From contig DATIJL010000012.1 of assembly GCA_035478595.1 (NCBI GenBank), positions 1 to 64,000 on the forward strand: 64,000 nt of DNA, written 5' to 3'. Positions 1 through 6,522 of the stretch are shown here, in pieces; the stretch's first letter is position 1, and every line of letters begins with the position of its first letter. This DNA is from Candidatus Chromulinivoraceae bacterium. GTDB taxonomy: Bacteria; Patescibacteriota; Saccharimonadia; Saccharimonadales; Saccharimonadaceae. The notes below the pieces were generated by a model. It saw only the letters and a program-made list of their open reading frames with translations. It made no database searches and was not told where the DNA came from. Made by a program: the position numbers and the translations under genes.

Positions 1-161
1 ACTCCTTTGAGTGTACGCTGCGGAGCAACCATGCTACTGAAGAGTAGTAGTCCAATGACGTCGTTGACGTGAAGAATAATTGGGCTGACGCCCGCTCGGG
101 GCAAGAAGGCATCTACCACCTCAATTAAATTCTTGATATGATGAGAACGTAAAATACGCAT
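1..161 (-). CDS. IS982 family transposase, N-terminal part (runs off window)
   Basis: Only the N-terminal part of the DDE transposase is in the window. The start ATG (complement of 159-161) is preceded by GGAGAAG at good spacing, so translation begins at MRILRSHHI, as in the complete copy. Relative to that copy the residues between GVSP and IIL are five fewer, from a 15-base in-frame deletion. The frame stays open to the window edge. Whether the enzyme is active cannot be judged, because the catalytic D, D and E residues lie outside. Confidence 0.7.
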   Translation of the reverse strand, partial: MRILRSHHIKNLIEVVDAFLPRAGVSPIILHVNDVIGLLLFSSMVAPQRTLKG

Positions 162-239
162 GTTGCTTCTCCTTTTTTGTTTTGTCACTTCAAGGATAGC
201 AGATGCGTATTTGCATTTGGAGGGTTTTGAGACTCAGGT
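1..239 (-). mobile_element. IS982-type element, partial copy (right end only)
   Basis: This stretch matches the right end of the complete element at 23800-24708 almost base for base and ends in the same terminal inverted repeat (222-239). The rest lies beyond the window start. Compared with the complete copy it lacks 15 bases near positions 90-105, an in-frame loss of five codons in the transposase, and has scattered substitutions. The two copies are therefore diverged relatives, not a fresh duplication. The element ends inside a HAM1-family gene. Confidence 0.85.
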
Positions 240-717
240 ACTAAAACATCAAAAAATAGATGTTGACGAGATTCAATCACCTCGCCTTGAAGAGGTCGCG
301 GCACATAAGGCTAAGCAGGCGTATGCAGCTGTCCAGAAGCCAGTGCTAGTTGAAGATGTTGCACTGTCGTTTGCGGGTCTTGATGGCCTGCCAGGGCCGT
401 TCATTAAGTTTTTTATCACCATCGACGATGGGTTGGAGAAGATGTGTCGTATTGCCGACGTCTTCGAGACGCGACAAGCAACGGGCGAGTGTGTGTACGC
501 CTACTACGACGGTGAGCGACTTGAATTATTCCACGGGCGACTTGATGGCAAAATAGCCGATGCACCAAAAGGTGATAATGGTTTTGGCTGGGATGCGATT
601 TTTTGTCCCGAGGGCTACAGCGGTCGAACGCGTGCTGAACTAACAGATAAAGAATACGACGCAGTGTATCTGCAGATCAAACCAATTGATAAAGTTCGTG
701 CGTTTCTAAATTCATAA
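240..717 (+). pseudogene. HAM1/RdgB-type non-canonical NTP pyrophosphatase, 5' end replaced by IS982
   Basis: The reading frame from 240 to the stop at 717 matches the body of the HAM1/RdgB (ITPase) family, which hydrolyses dITP, XTP and related NTPs to keep them out of DNA and RNA. Visible signatures are DVDEIQS, VLVEDVALSFAGLDGLPGPF, a C-terminal GFGWDAIFCPEGY and the following aspartate/glutamate-rich stretch. The family's N-terminal strand and nucleotide-binding TGNxxK motif are missing, because the IS982 right end (222-239) joins at residue 27 of an open frame that starts inside the element at 160. That chimeric frame (185 codons) is open and could be translated, but without the lysine loop it is probably inactive. 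The lost 5' piece may lie left of the insertion. Confidence 0.8.
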
Positions 718-741
718 AATTTGTTGTATCTTACCATAACA

Positions 742-767
742 AAATACCCCGCCGAAGCGGGGTATTT
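742..767. terminator. Bidirectional intrinsic terminator
   Basis: An 11-bp perfect stem (AAATACCCCGC with its complement) closes on a CGAA loop. A-tracts and T-tracts flank it on both sides, so it can end both the HAM1 remnant on + and the RRM gene on -. Confidence 0.85.
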
Positions 768-783
768 CTAGAAGTGTAGCTAA

Positions 784-1134
784 CTACCAGCTGCGTTGGC
801 GGAATGAACCACCTTCGCTACGGTTGTTACTGCTGCTACGACCACCGGCACCACCGCCGTTGAAATCACGGCGAGGACGGTCTTCTTTAGGACGAGCTAG
901 ACCAACGCTAATAGCGCGTCCGTCAAGCTCTTTGCCGTCGAGTTGGTCGACTGCTTTTTGGTTGTTAGCTTCGTCAACGTATTCAACGAAACCAAAACCC
1001 TTTGAACGGCCACTGTCACGGTCAGTGATGACACGTGCGCTGGCTACTTCGCCGATTTGCTCAAAATGAGCTTTTAGGCTGTCATCAGTAGTGCTATAAG
1101 CAAGGCTACCGATGAAAAGATTCTGTTGTGCCAT
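784..1134 (-). CDS. RRM-type RNA-binding protein with glycine/arginine-rich tail
   Basis: A single RNA recognition motif occupies about residues 4-80, with RNP2 (LFIGSL) and RNP1 (KGFGFVEY) both intact, so single-stranded RNA binding is expected. The tail (about 85-116) is rich in Gly, Arg, Ser and Asn, like the disordered tails of small bacterial and cyanobacterial Rbp proteins often linked to cold response. Length (116 aa) is typical. An AAGAAGAAAGAG purine run lies about 14 bases before the ATG, rather far for a Shine-Dalgarno. The gene ends at the shared hairpin at 742-767 and stands alone. The target RNAs are unknown; cold induction is only suggested by the family. Confidence 0.9.
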   Translation of the reverse strand: MAQQNLFIGSLAYSTTDDSLKAHFEQIGEVASARVITDRDSGRSKGFGFVEYVDEANNQKAVDQLDGKELDGRAISVGLARPKEDRPRRDFNGGGAGGRSSSNNRSEGGSFRQRSW

Positions 1135-1331
1135 GTAAATTGGTACTCTTTCTTCTTACTTTTTCGTCGTCAGATCGACCTTGGGGCGAACGTTTGCAAG
1201 AAAGAGTATCCATTGTGATAACACTTCTACGCTTCGCGTATGCTTCTGAACATAGTTTATTTAATCATATTATGTAAACCAAAGCTAGCATAAGCTTGTA
1301 TTTGGTGAGCGATCGAGGCATAATATAAATC

Positions 1332-1458
1332 AAGCTGGTACGCTTCAAGGGGTACCTTGGCGTATAAAAACAAACACGATCCAAAAACGTAACGTGCCCC
1401 AGGGTGGGCGCGTAGCAGCCTAGAAGACTCACCTCTGGAAATTCCGGGTGAGTTTTTG
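1332..1458 (+). ncRNA. Candidate small structured RNA with intrinsic terminator
   Basis: A TAATAT hexamer at 1321-1326, with TTGTAT 18 bases upstream (1297-1302), could start a transcript near 1332. It would contain a CAAGG/CCTTG tetraloop hairpin (1346-1359), an 8-bp hairpin with a 6-base loop (1392-1413), and a terminator-like stem (1427-1433 with 1447-1453) followed by five T. No known RNA family was recognised. The length of about 125 nt and the absence of an ORF make an sRNA plausible, but this is inference from structure only. Confidence 0.3.
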
Positions 1459-1465
1459 CTATAAT
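1457..1465 (+). promoter_or_regulatory. Extended -10 promoter of tRNA-Ala
   Basis: TGC followed by a perfect TATAAT (1460-1465) lies 11 bases upstream of the mature tRNA 5' end. No good -35 is visible, as expected for an extended -10 promoter. Confidence 0.6.
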
Positions 1466-1476
1466 AACAAGACTAC

Positions 1477-1553
1477 GGGGCATTGGCGCAGTTGGCTAGC
1501 GCGTTTCTATGGCATAGAAAAGGTCATCGGTTCAAATCCGATATGCTCCACCA
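1477..1553 (+). tRNA. tRNA-Ala (anticodon GGC)
   Basis: The 77-nt cloverleaf folds completely: acceptor GGGGCAT with ATGCTCC, D stem GCGC/GCGC, anticodon stem TTTCT/AGAAA, T stem ATCGG/CCGAT with TTCAAAT loop. The anticodon is GGC at 1511-1513, reading GCC and GCU. The G3-U70 wobble pair, the main alanine identity element, is present. The 3' CCA is encoded. A terminator follows directly. Confidence 0.95.
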
Positions 1554-1568
1554 AGACGCTATATTTTA

Positions 1569-1596
1569 AACAAGGCTGAGAAGCCTTGTTTTTGTT
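1569..1596 (+). terminator. Intrinsic terminator after tRNA-Ala
   Basis: A 9-bp stem (1569-1577 with 1582-1590) around a GAGA loop is followed by a T-rich tract. Confidence 0.8.
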
Positions 1597-1636
1597 ATCC
1601 TATGTAATCATGTCAACGTGTAATATAGTGGTAGAT

Positions 1637-2278
1637 ATGACTTTGATCGTTGATCTGATTCGCCATGCCGAATCAAGAATGAACGTAGACATGGCAGATG
1701 CACGGATCCCTTTTATAGGTGGAAGGCAGAATGAAATCGACTTGAGTGAACTGGGTGAAACCCAAGCATTAAAACTCGGTCGTTATGCTATGTCACATGA
1801 CCTAAGACCGATGGATGTCTACAGTTCACCAGCCGTACGCACGAGGCGTACTCACGAGCTCTCGGCCTTTGCGATGGGACTAGTTATTGAACCGAAGGTA
1901 GACGATAGACTGCAGGAACTAGATCAAGGCGAGTGGACTAATCAGCCTCGCGCCCTTTACGACGATCCTGATATTAGACGAGAAATGGTTAGTCTAGGTA
2001 GTGACTTCGCTCCCCCAGGGGGTGAATCGATGAATGTCGTTTACGAACGTGCCGCCGCCTTTATGGAGTCACTCGTAACTCCTGAGCTTATCGAAGGGCC
2101 AAGATATATTTGGGTGCACTCCCATGGGGTTGTTATCAAGACTTTCGTTGGCAAACTTTTAGGTAAGACTCACGAAGAAACATACAAAACCCCGATTGAC
2201 AATGCGTCACGTACACGTATTGTGTATGACAACGGTCAGTGGAGGGTCGAATTCGTGAACCGTCCCACGAGCGAGTAA
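1637..2278 (+). CDS. Histidine phosphatase family protein (phosphoglycerate mutase-like)
   Basis: The N-terminal LIRHAES carries the RHxE-type phosphohistidine motif of the branch-1 histidine phosphatase superfamily. Further family signatures are the LSELGETQA stretch, the YSSPAVRTRRT segment and a C-terminal WVHSHGVVIK holding the second catalytic His. Substrate cannot be read from sequence; members act on small phosphorylated metabolites or phosphoproteins. The start chosen is ATG 1637, giving 213 aa with the catalytic motif near residue 8; an upstream in-frame ATG at 1610 is possible, and one at 1586 overlaps the tRNA terminator. It stands alone in its own small unit. Confidence 0.85.
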   Translation: MTLIVDLIRHAESRMNVDMADARIPFIGGRQNEIDLSELGETQALKLGRYAMSHDLRPMDVYSSPAVRTRRTHELSAFAMGLVIEPKVDDRLQELDQGEWTNQPRALYDDPDIRREMVSLGSDFAPPGGESMNVVYERAAAFMESLVTPELIEGPRYIWVHSHGVVIKTFVGKLLGKTHEETYKTPIDNASRTRIVYDNGQWRVEFVNRPTSE

Positions 2279-2321
2279 TTGTAGCTTGAAGTTTGGTTGC
2301 GACTGTGTTTGATTTTTTAGT

Positions 2322-2336
2322 TGATATAATGTCTAC
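2322..2336 (+). promoter_or_regulatory. Extended -10 promoter for a leaderless gene
   Basis: TGA plus a perfect TATAAT (2325-2330) is followed by only six bases (GTCTAC) before the ATG at 2337. Transcription would begin at or next to the start codon, so the mRNA should be leaderless. Confidence 0.65.
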
Positions 2337-2879
2337 ATGAAACCTCGCTTTATATTTATACATGGTAATCAGTCAACGCACTGGTCTTTTGCGTGGGCGC
2401 CATGGCTTAAAAGCGAATTAGAACAACTTGGGTTCGAGACATTCTTCGAGACTATGCCGGATTCTATCATCGCTCGTTCCGAGTATTGGCTACCTTTCTT
2501 AAAGAATCACGTGAAGGTCGGAAAGAACGACGTCATTATTGGGTGGTCTTCAGGAGCGGTTGCGGCTATGCGATACGCTGAAGAAAACAGGCTTCTTGGA
2601 TCTATTCTTGTTTCACCTTGTTATACCGATTTAGGGGATGAGCTTGAAAAGGAGAGTGGATACTATGACCAGCCATGGCAGTGGGAAAAGATTAGATTTA
2701 ATCAAAAACACATAGCCCTACTATGGGGTGACAACGATCCATATATTCCTCAGTCTGAATTCGAACACATCGCTAGTCAATTGCGTCCGACGGAAATGAG
2801 AATTCGTAATGCTGGACATTTTATCGAGAGACAGAATTTCCCTGAATTATTGCAGTATGTGAAAGATACCTACCTCTAA
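2337..2879 (+). CDS. Small alpha/beta hydrolase (RBBP9/YdeN-like)
   Basis: The protein (180 aa) has the compact alpha/beta hydrolase fold typical of RBBP9/YdeN serine hydrolases: an N-terminal FIFIHGNQS strand-loop, nucleophile elbow GWSSGA, acid in WGDNDPYIP and catalytic His in NAGHF. All three triad residues are therefore present. No signal peptide is visible, so it is probably cytoplasmic. The substrate is unknown; the family cleaves small esters or amides. The start is fixed by the -10 hexamer six bases upstream, with no Shine-Dalgarno. Confidence 0.85.
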   Translation: MKPRFIFIHGNQSTHWSFAWAPWLKSELEQLGFETFFETMPDSIIARSEYWLPFLKNHVKVGKNDVIIGWSSGAVAAMRYAEENRLLGSILVSPCYTDLGDELEKESGYYDQPWQWEKIRFNQKHIALLWGDNDPYIPQSEFEHIASQLRPTEMRIRNAGHFIERQNFPELLQYVKDTYL

Positions 2880-2956
2880 CCCTAGTTGGGGTAGGTATCC
2901 ACAGCGTTTCTACACCAAAAGAAGCGGTTGAATGTCTTTTGATATAAGATAGGACT

Positions 2957-3229
2957 ATGAAGCAAAAAGCGGAATCTATTCTAAAAAATAGGGATGGACG
3001 TATTGTCTTGTGGCAGATGCCTAATTTGCTTTTATGGATTTGGATTGTTCTAAAACTCCTTACACTAGGCGCTAGTAGCGGACGCTTACACCTTGCGCTT
3101 GAGCAGCTCAGTAACGCAGTCTTATTTACCTGGGCGTATCTAGAGATAGCAGAGGGCGTTACTGTCCTCCGTAAGATTCTAGGTTCAGTTGTGATGACGT
3201 TGCTTGTATTCGGTTTTTTCTGGCAATGA
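2957..3229 (+). CDS. Small two-helix membrane protein, function unknown
   Basis: This 90-aa protein has two hydrophobic segments (about residues 22-40 and 70-89) and a short polar N-terminus. I do not recognise a family. A TAAGAT hexamer six bases before the ATG suggests a leaderless transcript. It ends in TGA just before the convergent copper ATPase gene, with only 11 bases between them and no clear terminator. The hydrophobic pattern and own promoter support a real gene, but nothing indicates function. Confidence 0.6.
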   Translation: MKQKAESILKNRDGRIVLWQMPNLLLWIWIVLKLLTLGASSGRLHLALEQLSNAVLFTWAYLEIAEGVTVLRKILGSVVMTLLVFGFFWQ

Positions 3230-3240
3230 TTTTGGCATTT

Positions 3241-5268
3241 CTATAGCTGCAATTTGCGTAGTAGTTGTGCATTTAGCGCTACGACAATCGTTGAAAGTGA
3301 CATAAGTATGGCACCGAAGGCTGGTGAGAGTACGAAACCGAATCCGGCTGCTACACCTGCAGCGAGAGGTATAGAGATGGTATTGTAACCGGCGGCCCAG
3401 GCGAGGTTTTGGAGCATTTTTCGATAAGCCGCGCGGGACAAGGTTATAACTTTGACGATTCCGAGCGGATCACTCGAAATTAACACAATACCAGCAGATT
3501 CAATTGCGACATCAGTACCTGCTCCTATGGCAATACCGACATCTGCTTGGGTAAGAGCGGGCGCGTCATTAACACCGTCACCAACCATGCCAACACGTTT
3601 ACCTTTGGCTTGTAGCTCTTTCACCCTGGTTGCTTTGTCTTCTGGACGTACCTCGGCAAAAACGAGGTCAATTCCAAGTTTGCGAGCTACATAGGCGGCA
3701 ACATCATGAGAATCACCGGTTATCATGGCTGTTTCAATCCCCATAGAATGAAGCTTAGTAACCGCTTCTCTAGATTCCGGACGGATTTCATCGGCTAGCG
3801 TAATACATCCAAGAACTATCTTTTCTTTTAAGAGGAAGACCTCGGTCTTACCCTCTTTTGCTGCCTTGTTCGTCTTGGTGCCGAGTGCTTTTGGTAGTTC
3901 TATCTTCTGTTCGGTTAGGTACCTGCGACTGGCTGCGGTGTAGACTTCACCTCGTAAGCTTCCCCGTACGCCAAGACCAGGAAGTGCCGTGAACTTAGTA
4001 GGAGATTCTAGCTTCAGCCGCTTATCTTCTGCTCTTTGGACGATGCCTTTCCCGATAACATGTTCACTATGTTGCTCAAGACTAGCGGTAAGCTGGAGGA
4101 TATCTGCGTCTGTATAACCTTCAGTCGGCCAGACGTTTGTAACGCCTTGCTGTCCCTTAGTTAACGTACCTGTTTTATCAAATAATATGACATCTATATC
4201 TCGGGCTGATTCAAGCGCAATCCGTTCACGAATAAGTAGGCCATTCTTCGCGGCAAGCGTTGTGGAGATGGCGGTGACGAGCGGGATGGCAAGCCCTAGC
4301 GCATGCGGACAGGCGATAATAAGCACAGTGACGATACGCTCAAGAATAAAGGACGGTGTCTCACCTATAATCATCCAGACAACCCCTGTAATGAACGCAG
4401 CACCGATTGCAGTGAGAGTAAGGTAGAATGCGGCCTTATCGGCTAAAACTTGGGTTTTAGATTTGCTACTCTGCGCTTCTGCAACCAGTTTCATAATTCC
4501 AGCGAGCGCCGTGTCTTGACCAACTTTTGTAACAGTAATCAGTAGTGAGCCATTTCCGTTCACTGTGCCACCTGTTACATTTGCTTGGGCTGTTTTGTTG
4601 ACCGGTTTGGATTCACCAGTCAACATCGATTCGTTAACATCCGATTCGCCGTCGATCACATTTCCATCTATTGGAATTTGTCCGCCTGGTCGTACCAGAA
4701 TAATATCGCCTACTTTTAATTCACTAACGGATACTCTTTTTATGTCATCGTTATCACCTACAAGCTCCGCTTCGTCGGGTAGCAACTTTGCAAGCTCGTT
4801 GAGGGCACCTTCAGCTTTCATAACAGAAGCCATTTCTAGCCAGTGGCCAAGAAGCATAATAGTTACTAGCGTTGCGAGTTCCCACCAAAAGTCCATACCG
4901 TCAACGATTTTGAACGTTACGGCTAGACTATAGCCGAAGGCTACGATGATCGCCATCGAGATCAGTGTCATCATGCCAGGGAGCTTATTGGCGAGTTCGG
5001 CTTTAGCGCTCTTGAGGAATACCATGCCACCATAAAAAAAGATAACCGTGCCAAAAATAGGTGGAATGTACTCGACACCAGTGAAGGTTAAGTGGATATT
5101 AAACCAAGCCTGTACTGCGTGCGAAAATATAACCGTAGGTATAGTGAAGGCAAGACTAAGCCAGAACTTTTGTTTGAACATGTCAGGACTGTGACCAGCG
5201 TGTTTATCGTGACTGGTAGCTTTCATTGGTGAGTGATGATGATTGTGATGCTGTATATGTTCTGGCAT
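3241..5268 (-). CDS. copB: Copper/silver-exporting P1B-type ATPase, CopB-like (CPH class)
   Basis: The protein (675 aa) is a heavy-metal P1B ATPase that pumps metal out of the cytoplasm. It has a His-rich N-terminus (HHNHHH at about 7-12, more His to residue 28), transmembrane helices, a TGES-type actuator loop (LTGESKPVNK), an intramembrane CPH motif near residue 320 (ACPHALGL), the phosphorylation site DKTGTLTKG near 363, and the GDGVNDAPAL hinge. CPH instead of CPC, together with the His-rich tail, marks the CopB (P1B-3) subgroup, usually linked to Cu(II) or Ag(I). No Cys-type heavy-metal domain is present. It lies 17 bases downstream of the CsoR-like repressor in one operon, so copper induction through that repressor is expected. 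Confidence 0.92.
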   Translation of the reverse strand: MPEHIQHHNHHHSPMKATSHDKHAGHSPDMFKQKFWLSLAFTIPTVIFSHAVQAWFNIHLTFTGVEYIPPIFGTVIFFYGGMVFLKSAKAELANKLPGMMTLISMAIIVAFGYSLAVTFKIVDGMDFWWELATLVTIMLLGHWLEMASVMKAEGALNELAKLLPDEAELVGDNDDIKRVSVSELKVGDIILVRPGGQIPIDGNVIDGESDVNESMLTGESKPVNKTAQANVTGGTVNGNGSLLITVTKVGQDTALAGIMKLVAEAQSSKSKTQVLADKAAFYLTLTAIGAAFITGVVWMIIGETPSFILERIVTVLIIACPHALGLAIPLVTAISTTLAAKNGLLIRERIALESARDIDVILFDKTGTLTKGQQGVTNVWPTEGYTDADILQLTASLEQHSEHVIGKGIVQRAEDKRLKLESPTKFTALPGLGVRGSLRGEVYTAASRRYLTEQKIELPKALGTKTNKAAKEGKTEVFLLKEKIVLGCITLADEIRPESREAVTKLHSMGIETAMITGDSHDVAAYVARKLGIDLVFAEVRPEDKATRVKELQAKGKRVGMVGDGVNDAPALTQADVGIAIGAGTDVAIESAGIVLISSDPLGIVKVITLSRAAYRKMLQNLAWAAGYNTISIPLAAGVAAGFGFVLSPAFGAILMSLSTIVVALNAQLLRKLQL

Positions 5269-5285
5269 TTGTGTTCCTATTCTTT

Positions 5286-5570
5286 CTACTTACTTTTAAT
5301 ATTATTGAGTTCGTAAAGACTTAGCAACTCTTGAATAGCTTTATCGTGATGCTTTTCATCGCCAGAACCAAGTATCTGAGAAATATGTGTTTTCAGGTGG
5401 TTTTCAAGGATAAGCTTATTCAAAGAGGCGAGGGATCTTTGGATGGCTAGACTTTGCGTAAGTATATCTATGCAATAAGCTTCGTTCTCTATCATTTTTT
5501 CGAGCCCTTTAAACTGGCCTTCAATGATTTTTGAACGGCGATTTGTTCGTTCTTTAATGTCTTGTATCAT
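5286..5570 (-). CDS. csoR: CsoR/RcnR-family metal-sensing repressor with C-H-H ligand set
   Basis: The protein (94 aa) is an all-helical CsoR/RcnR-family repressor (DUF156). Cys33, His58 and residue 62 fall at the exact spacing of the CsoR Cys-His-Cys ligands, but residue 62 is His, not Cys. RcnR-type sensors use Cys-His-His plus an N-terminal His, which is absent here. Pairing with a CopB ATPase argues for a copper sensor with a variant site. The ATG follows a TATACT hexamer by eight bases, so the operon mRNA is probably leaderless, and a palindromic operator overlaps that hexamer. A second upstream ATG is out of frame. Confidence 0.88.
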   Translation of the reverse strand: MIQDIKERTNRRSKIIEGQFKGLEKMIENEAYCIDILTQSLAIQRSLASLNKLILENHLKTHISQILGSGDEKHHDKAIQELLSLYELNNIKSK

Positions 5571-5578
5571 ACCTTCAT

Positions 5579-5598
5579 AGTATACCCCGAGGGGGTAT
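5579..5598 (-). promoter_or_regulatory. CsoR-type operator overlapping the csoR-copB promoter
   Basis: ATACCCC (5582-5588) and GGGGTAT (5592-5598) form an inverted repeat around GAG, the G/C-centred palindrome known for CsoR repressors. It overlaps the minus-strand -10 TATACT (complement of 5579-5584), so bound repressor should block the promoter. Metal binding would release it. Confidence 0.75.
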
Positions 5599-5866
5599 TG
5601 ATAAAGTATTTACCGATCTAAAATCACTTGAAGTGTAAACCCTTTAAGCGCTACGTTACCACTTGGCGGGTCTACTGTTTGATTCCACTATTGATAGCAT
5701 GCTAGCGTGGGGTGGGGAGTGTATTCGGATGTTGGCGAATAGATCCATCACTAAAGCGGTAATATTTATCATGACGATTGAGGTCAGTTTTAAGTAGCGC
5801 ATGATGACGCGGTAACAAAAAACACGCTTGTAGCGTGTCTGTTTCTTATATATTCGGTTCGTCTGG
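5599..5866. other. Intergenic region with a weak divergent transcript candidate
   Basis: No recognised gene. Reading rightwards from the CsoR operator there is TTGATA (5598-5603), a TAAAAT hexamer 15 bases later (5619-5624), a possible 32-codon ORF (5699-5797, no Shine-Dalgarno, hydrophobic middle) and a terminator-like hairpin at 5822-5838 flanked by A and T runs. A short CsoR-controlled transcript is possible but weakly supported. Confidence 0.3.
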
Positions 5867-5900
5867 CTGTCCCCCGCCCTAGGTTCAGGGCGGGGGACAG
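5867..5900 (-). terminator. GC-rich hairpin ending the orphan membrane gene
   Basis: A 14-bp perfect stem (5867-5880 with 5887-5900) with a 6-base loop lies five bases past the stop codon of the minus-strand gene. It is much more GC-rich than its surroundings, like the gene itself. No T-tract follows. Confidence 0.7.
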
Positions 5901-5905
5901 CAGTG

Positions 5906-6430
5906 TCACGAGATGGAGAGGTTACCTGCCCATCCGACCACGATGGTGGCTACGTTGATGAACCCGGTTAGGAACGAATAGCGCCAGAATTCTAGCGCGT
6001 ACCCGACCCAAGGCACCAGTGTCGCCAACGCTGTCATGACGAGACCGAAGAGGAAGCCATCCCAGAACAGCTTCTCGGAATTCATGTAGCGAAATCCGAA
6101 AATGACGGCCAGGATGACTGCGACGACGACACCGCCGATGTTCCACAGTCCGCTCAGGCCAGCGCCGAGCTGGTTGGACAGGTCGATGAGACGCTTCGAG
6201 AACGACCCGATGAGGTGGGTGTCCTGAAGCGTCGAGACGGCCGTCGCGGTCATCATCAGGACGATGACCTGGGGGATCCGGTTGCCGAGCTTGTTGACGC
6301 CCGGGATCCTGTCCGCCCACTGATCGGCCGCGATCACGGCGAGCATCGACAGCATGAGCTGAGTAATCCAGGTCGGCGTTGCCACGGGCTTGAGCACGTG
6401 TGGCACTGCCGCGAGGATAATCGTGTGCAC
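5906..6430 (-). CDS. Multi-pass membrane protein of GC-rich, foreign-looking composition
   Basis: I do not recognise a family. The protein (about 174 aa) has roughly four hydrophobic segments, around residues 20-35, 50-70, 90-115 and 120-165. The start chosen is GTG at 6428-6430, because TGGAGGTG lies at proper spacing before it; an upstream ATG in the same frame (6466) has no ribosome site. Its base composition and codon use are clearly more GC-rich than the copper and MFS genes beside it. Upstream DNA is AT-rich and could hold a promoter (TTCACA, 17 bases, TAATAT on the minus strand). It resembles the other GC-rich cassettes of this window and is a likely acquired gene. Confidence 0.7.
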   Translation of the reverse strand: MHTIILAAVPHVLKPVATPTWITQLMLSMLAVIAADQWADRIPGVNKLGNRIPQVIVLMMTATAVSTLQDTHLIGSFSKRLIDLSNQLGAGLSGLWNIGGVVVAVILAVIFGFRYMNSEKLFWDGFLFGLVMTALATLVPWVGYALEFWRYSFLTGFINVATIVVGWAGNLSIS

Positions 6431-6522
6431 GCTACACCTCCATTTTCGTCTGCCAAATCTTGACAATCTATATTAACATTTTTTGATAAAAATGTGAATA
6501 CATTATGTGTATATTGTCAAAT

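Larger units (their letters stand above)
1135..1476. other. Intergenic region between RRM gene and tRNA-Ala
   Basis: No convincing protein gene lies here. The left part (1135-1260) is the upstream region of the RRM gene. The right part holds the structured candidate RNA described at 1332-1458 and the tRNA promoter. A 72-codon minus-strand frame crosses the tRNA and is rejected. Confidence 0.6.

Noticed and set aside
1400-1418. CAGG-N10-AGCAG resemblance to SRP RNA (4.5S) domain IV
   Set aside because: The spacing fits, but the ten bases instead form the 3' arm of an 8-bp hairpin and no GNRA tetraloop or outer SRP helix can be drawn.
1265-1483. 72-codon minus-strand ORF before tRNA-Ala
   Set aside because: It overlaps the tRNA and its promoter, has no family features and covers the structured RNA candidate.
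5922-6320. 132-codon Arg/Pro-rich frame opposite in phase to the membrane gene
   Set aside because: A typical GC-rich shadow frame without a ribosome site; the membrane-protein frame has one.
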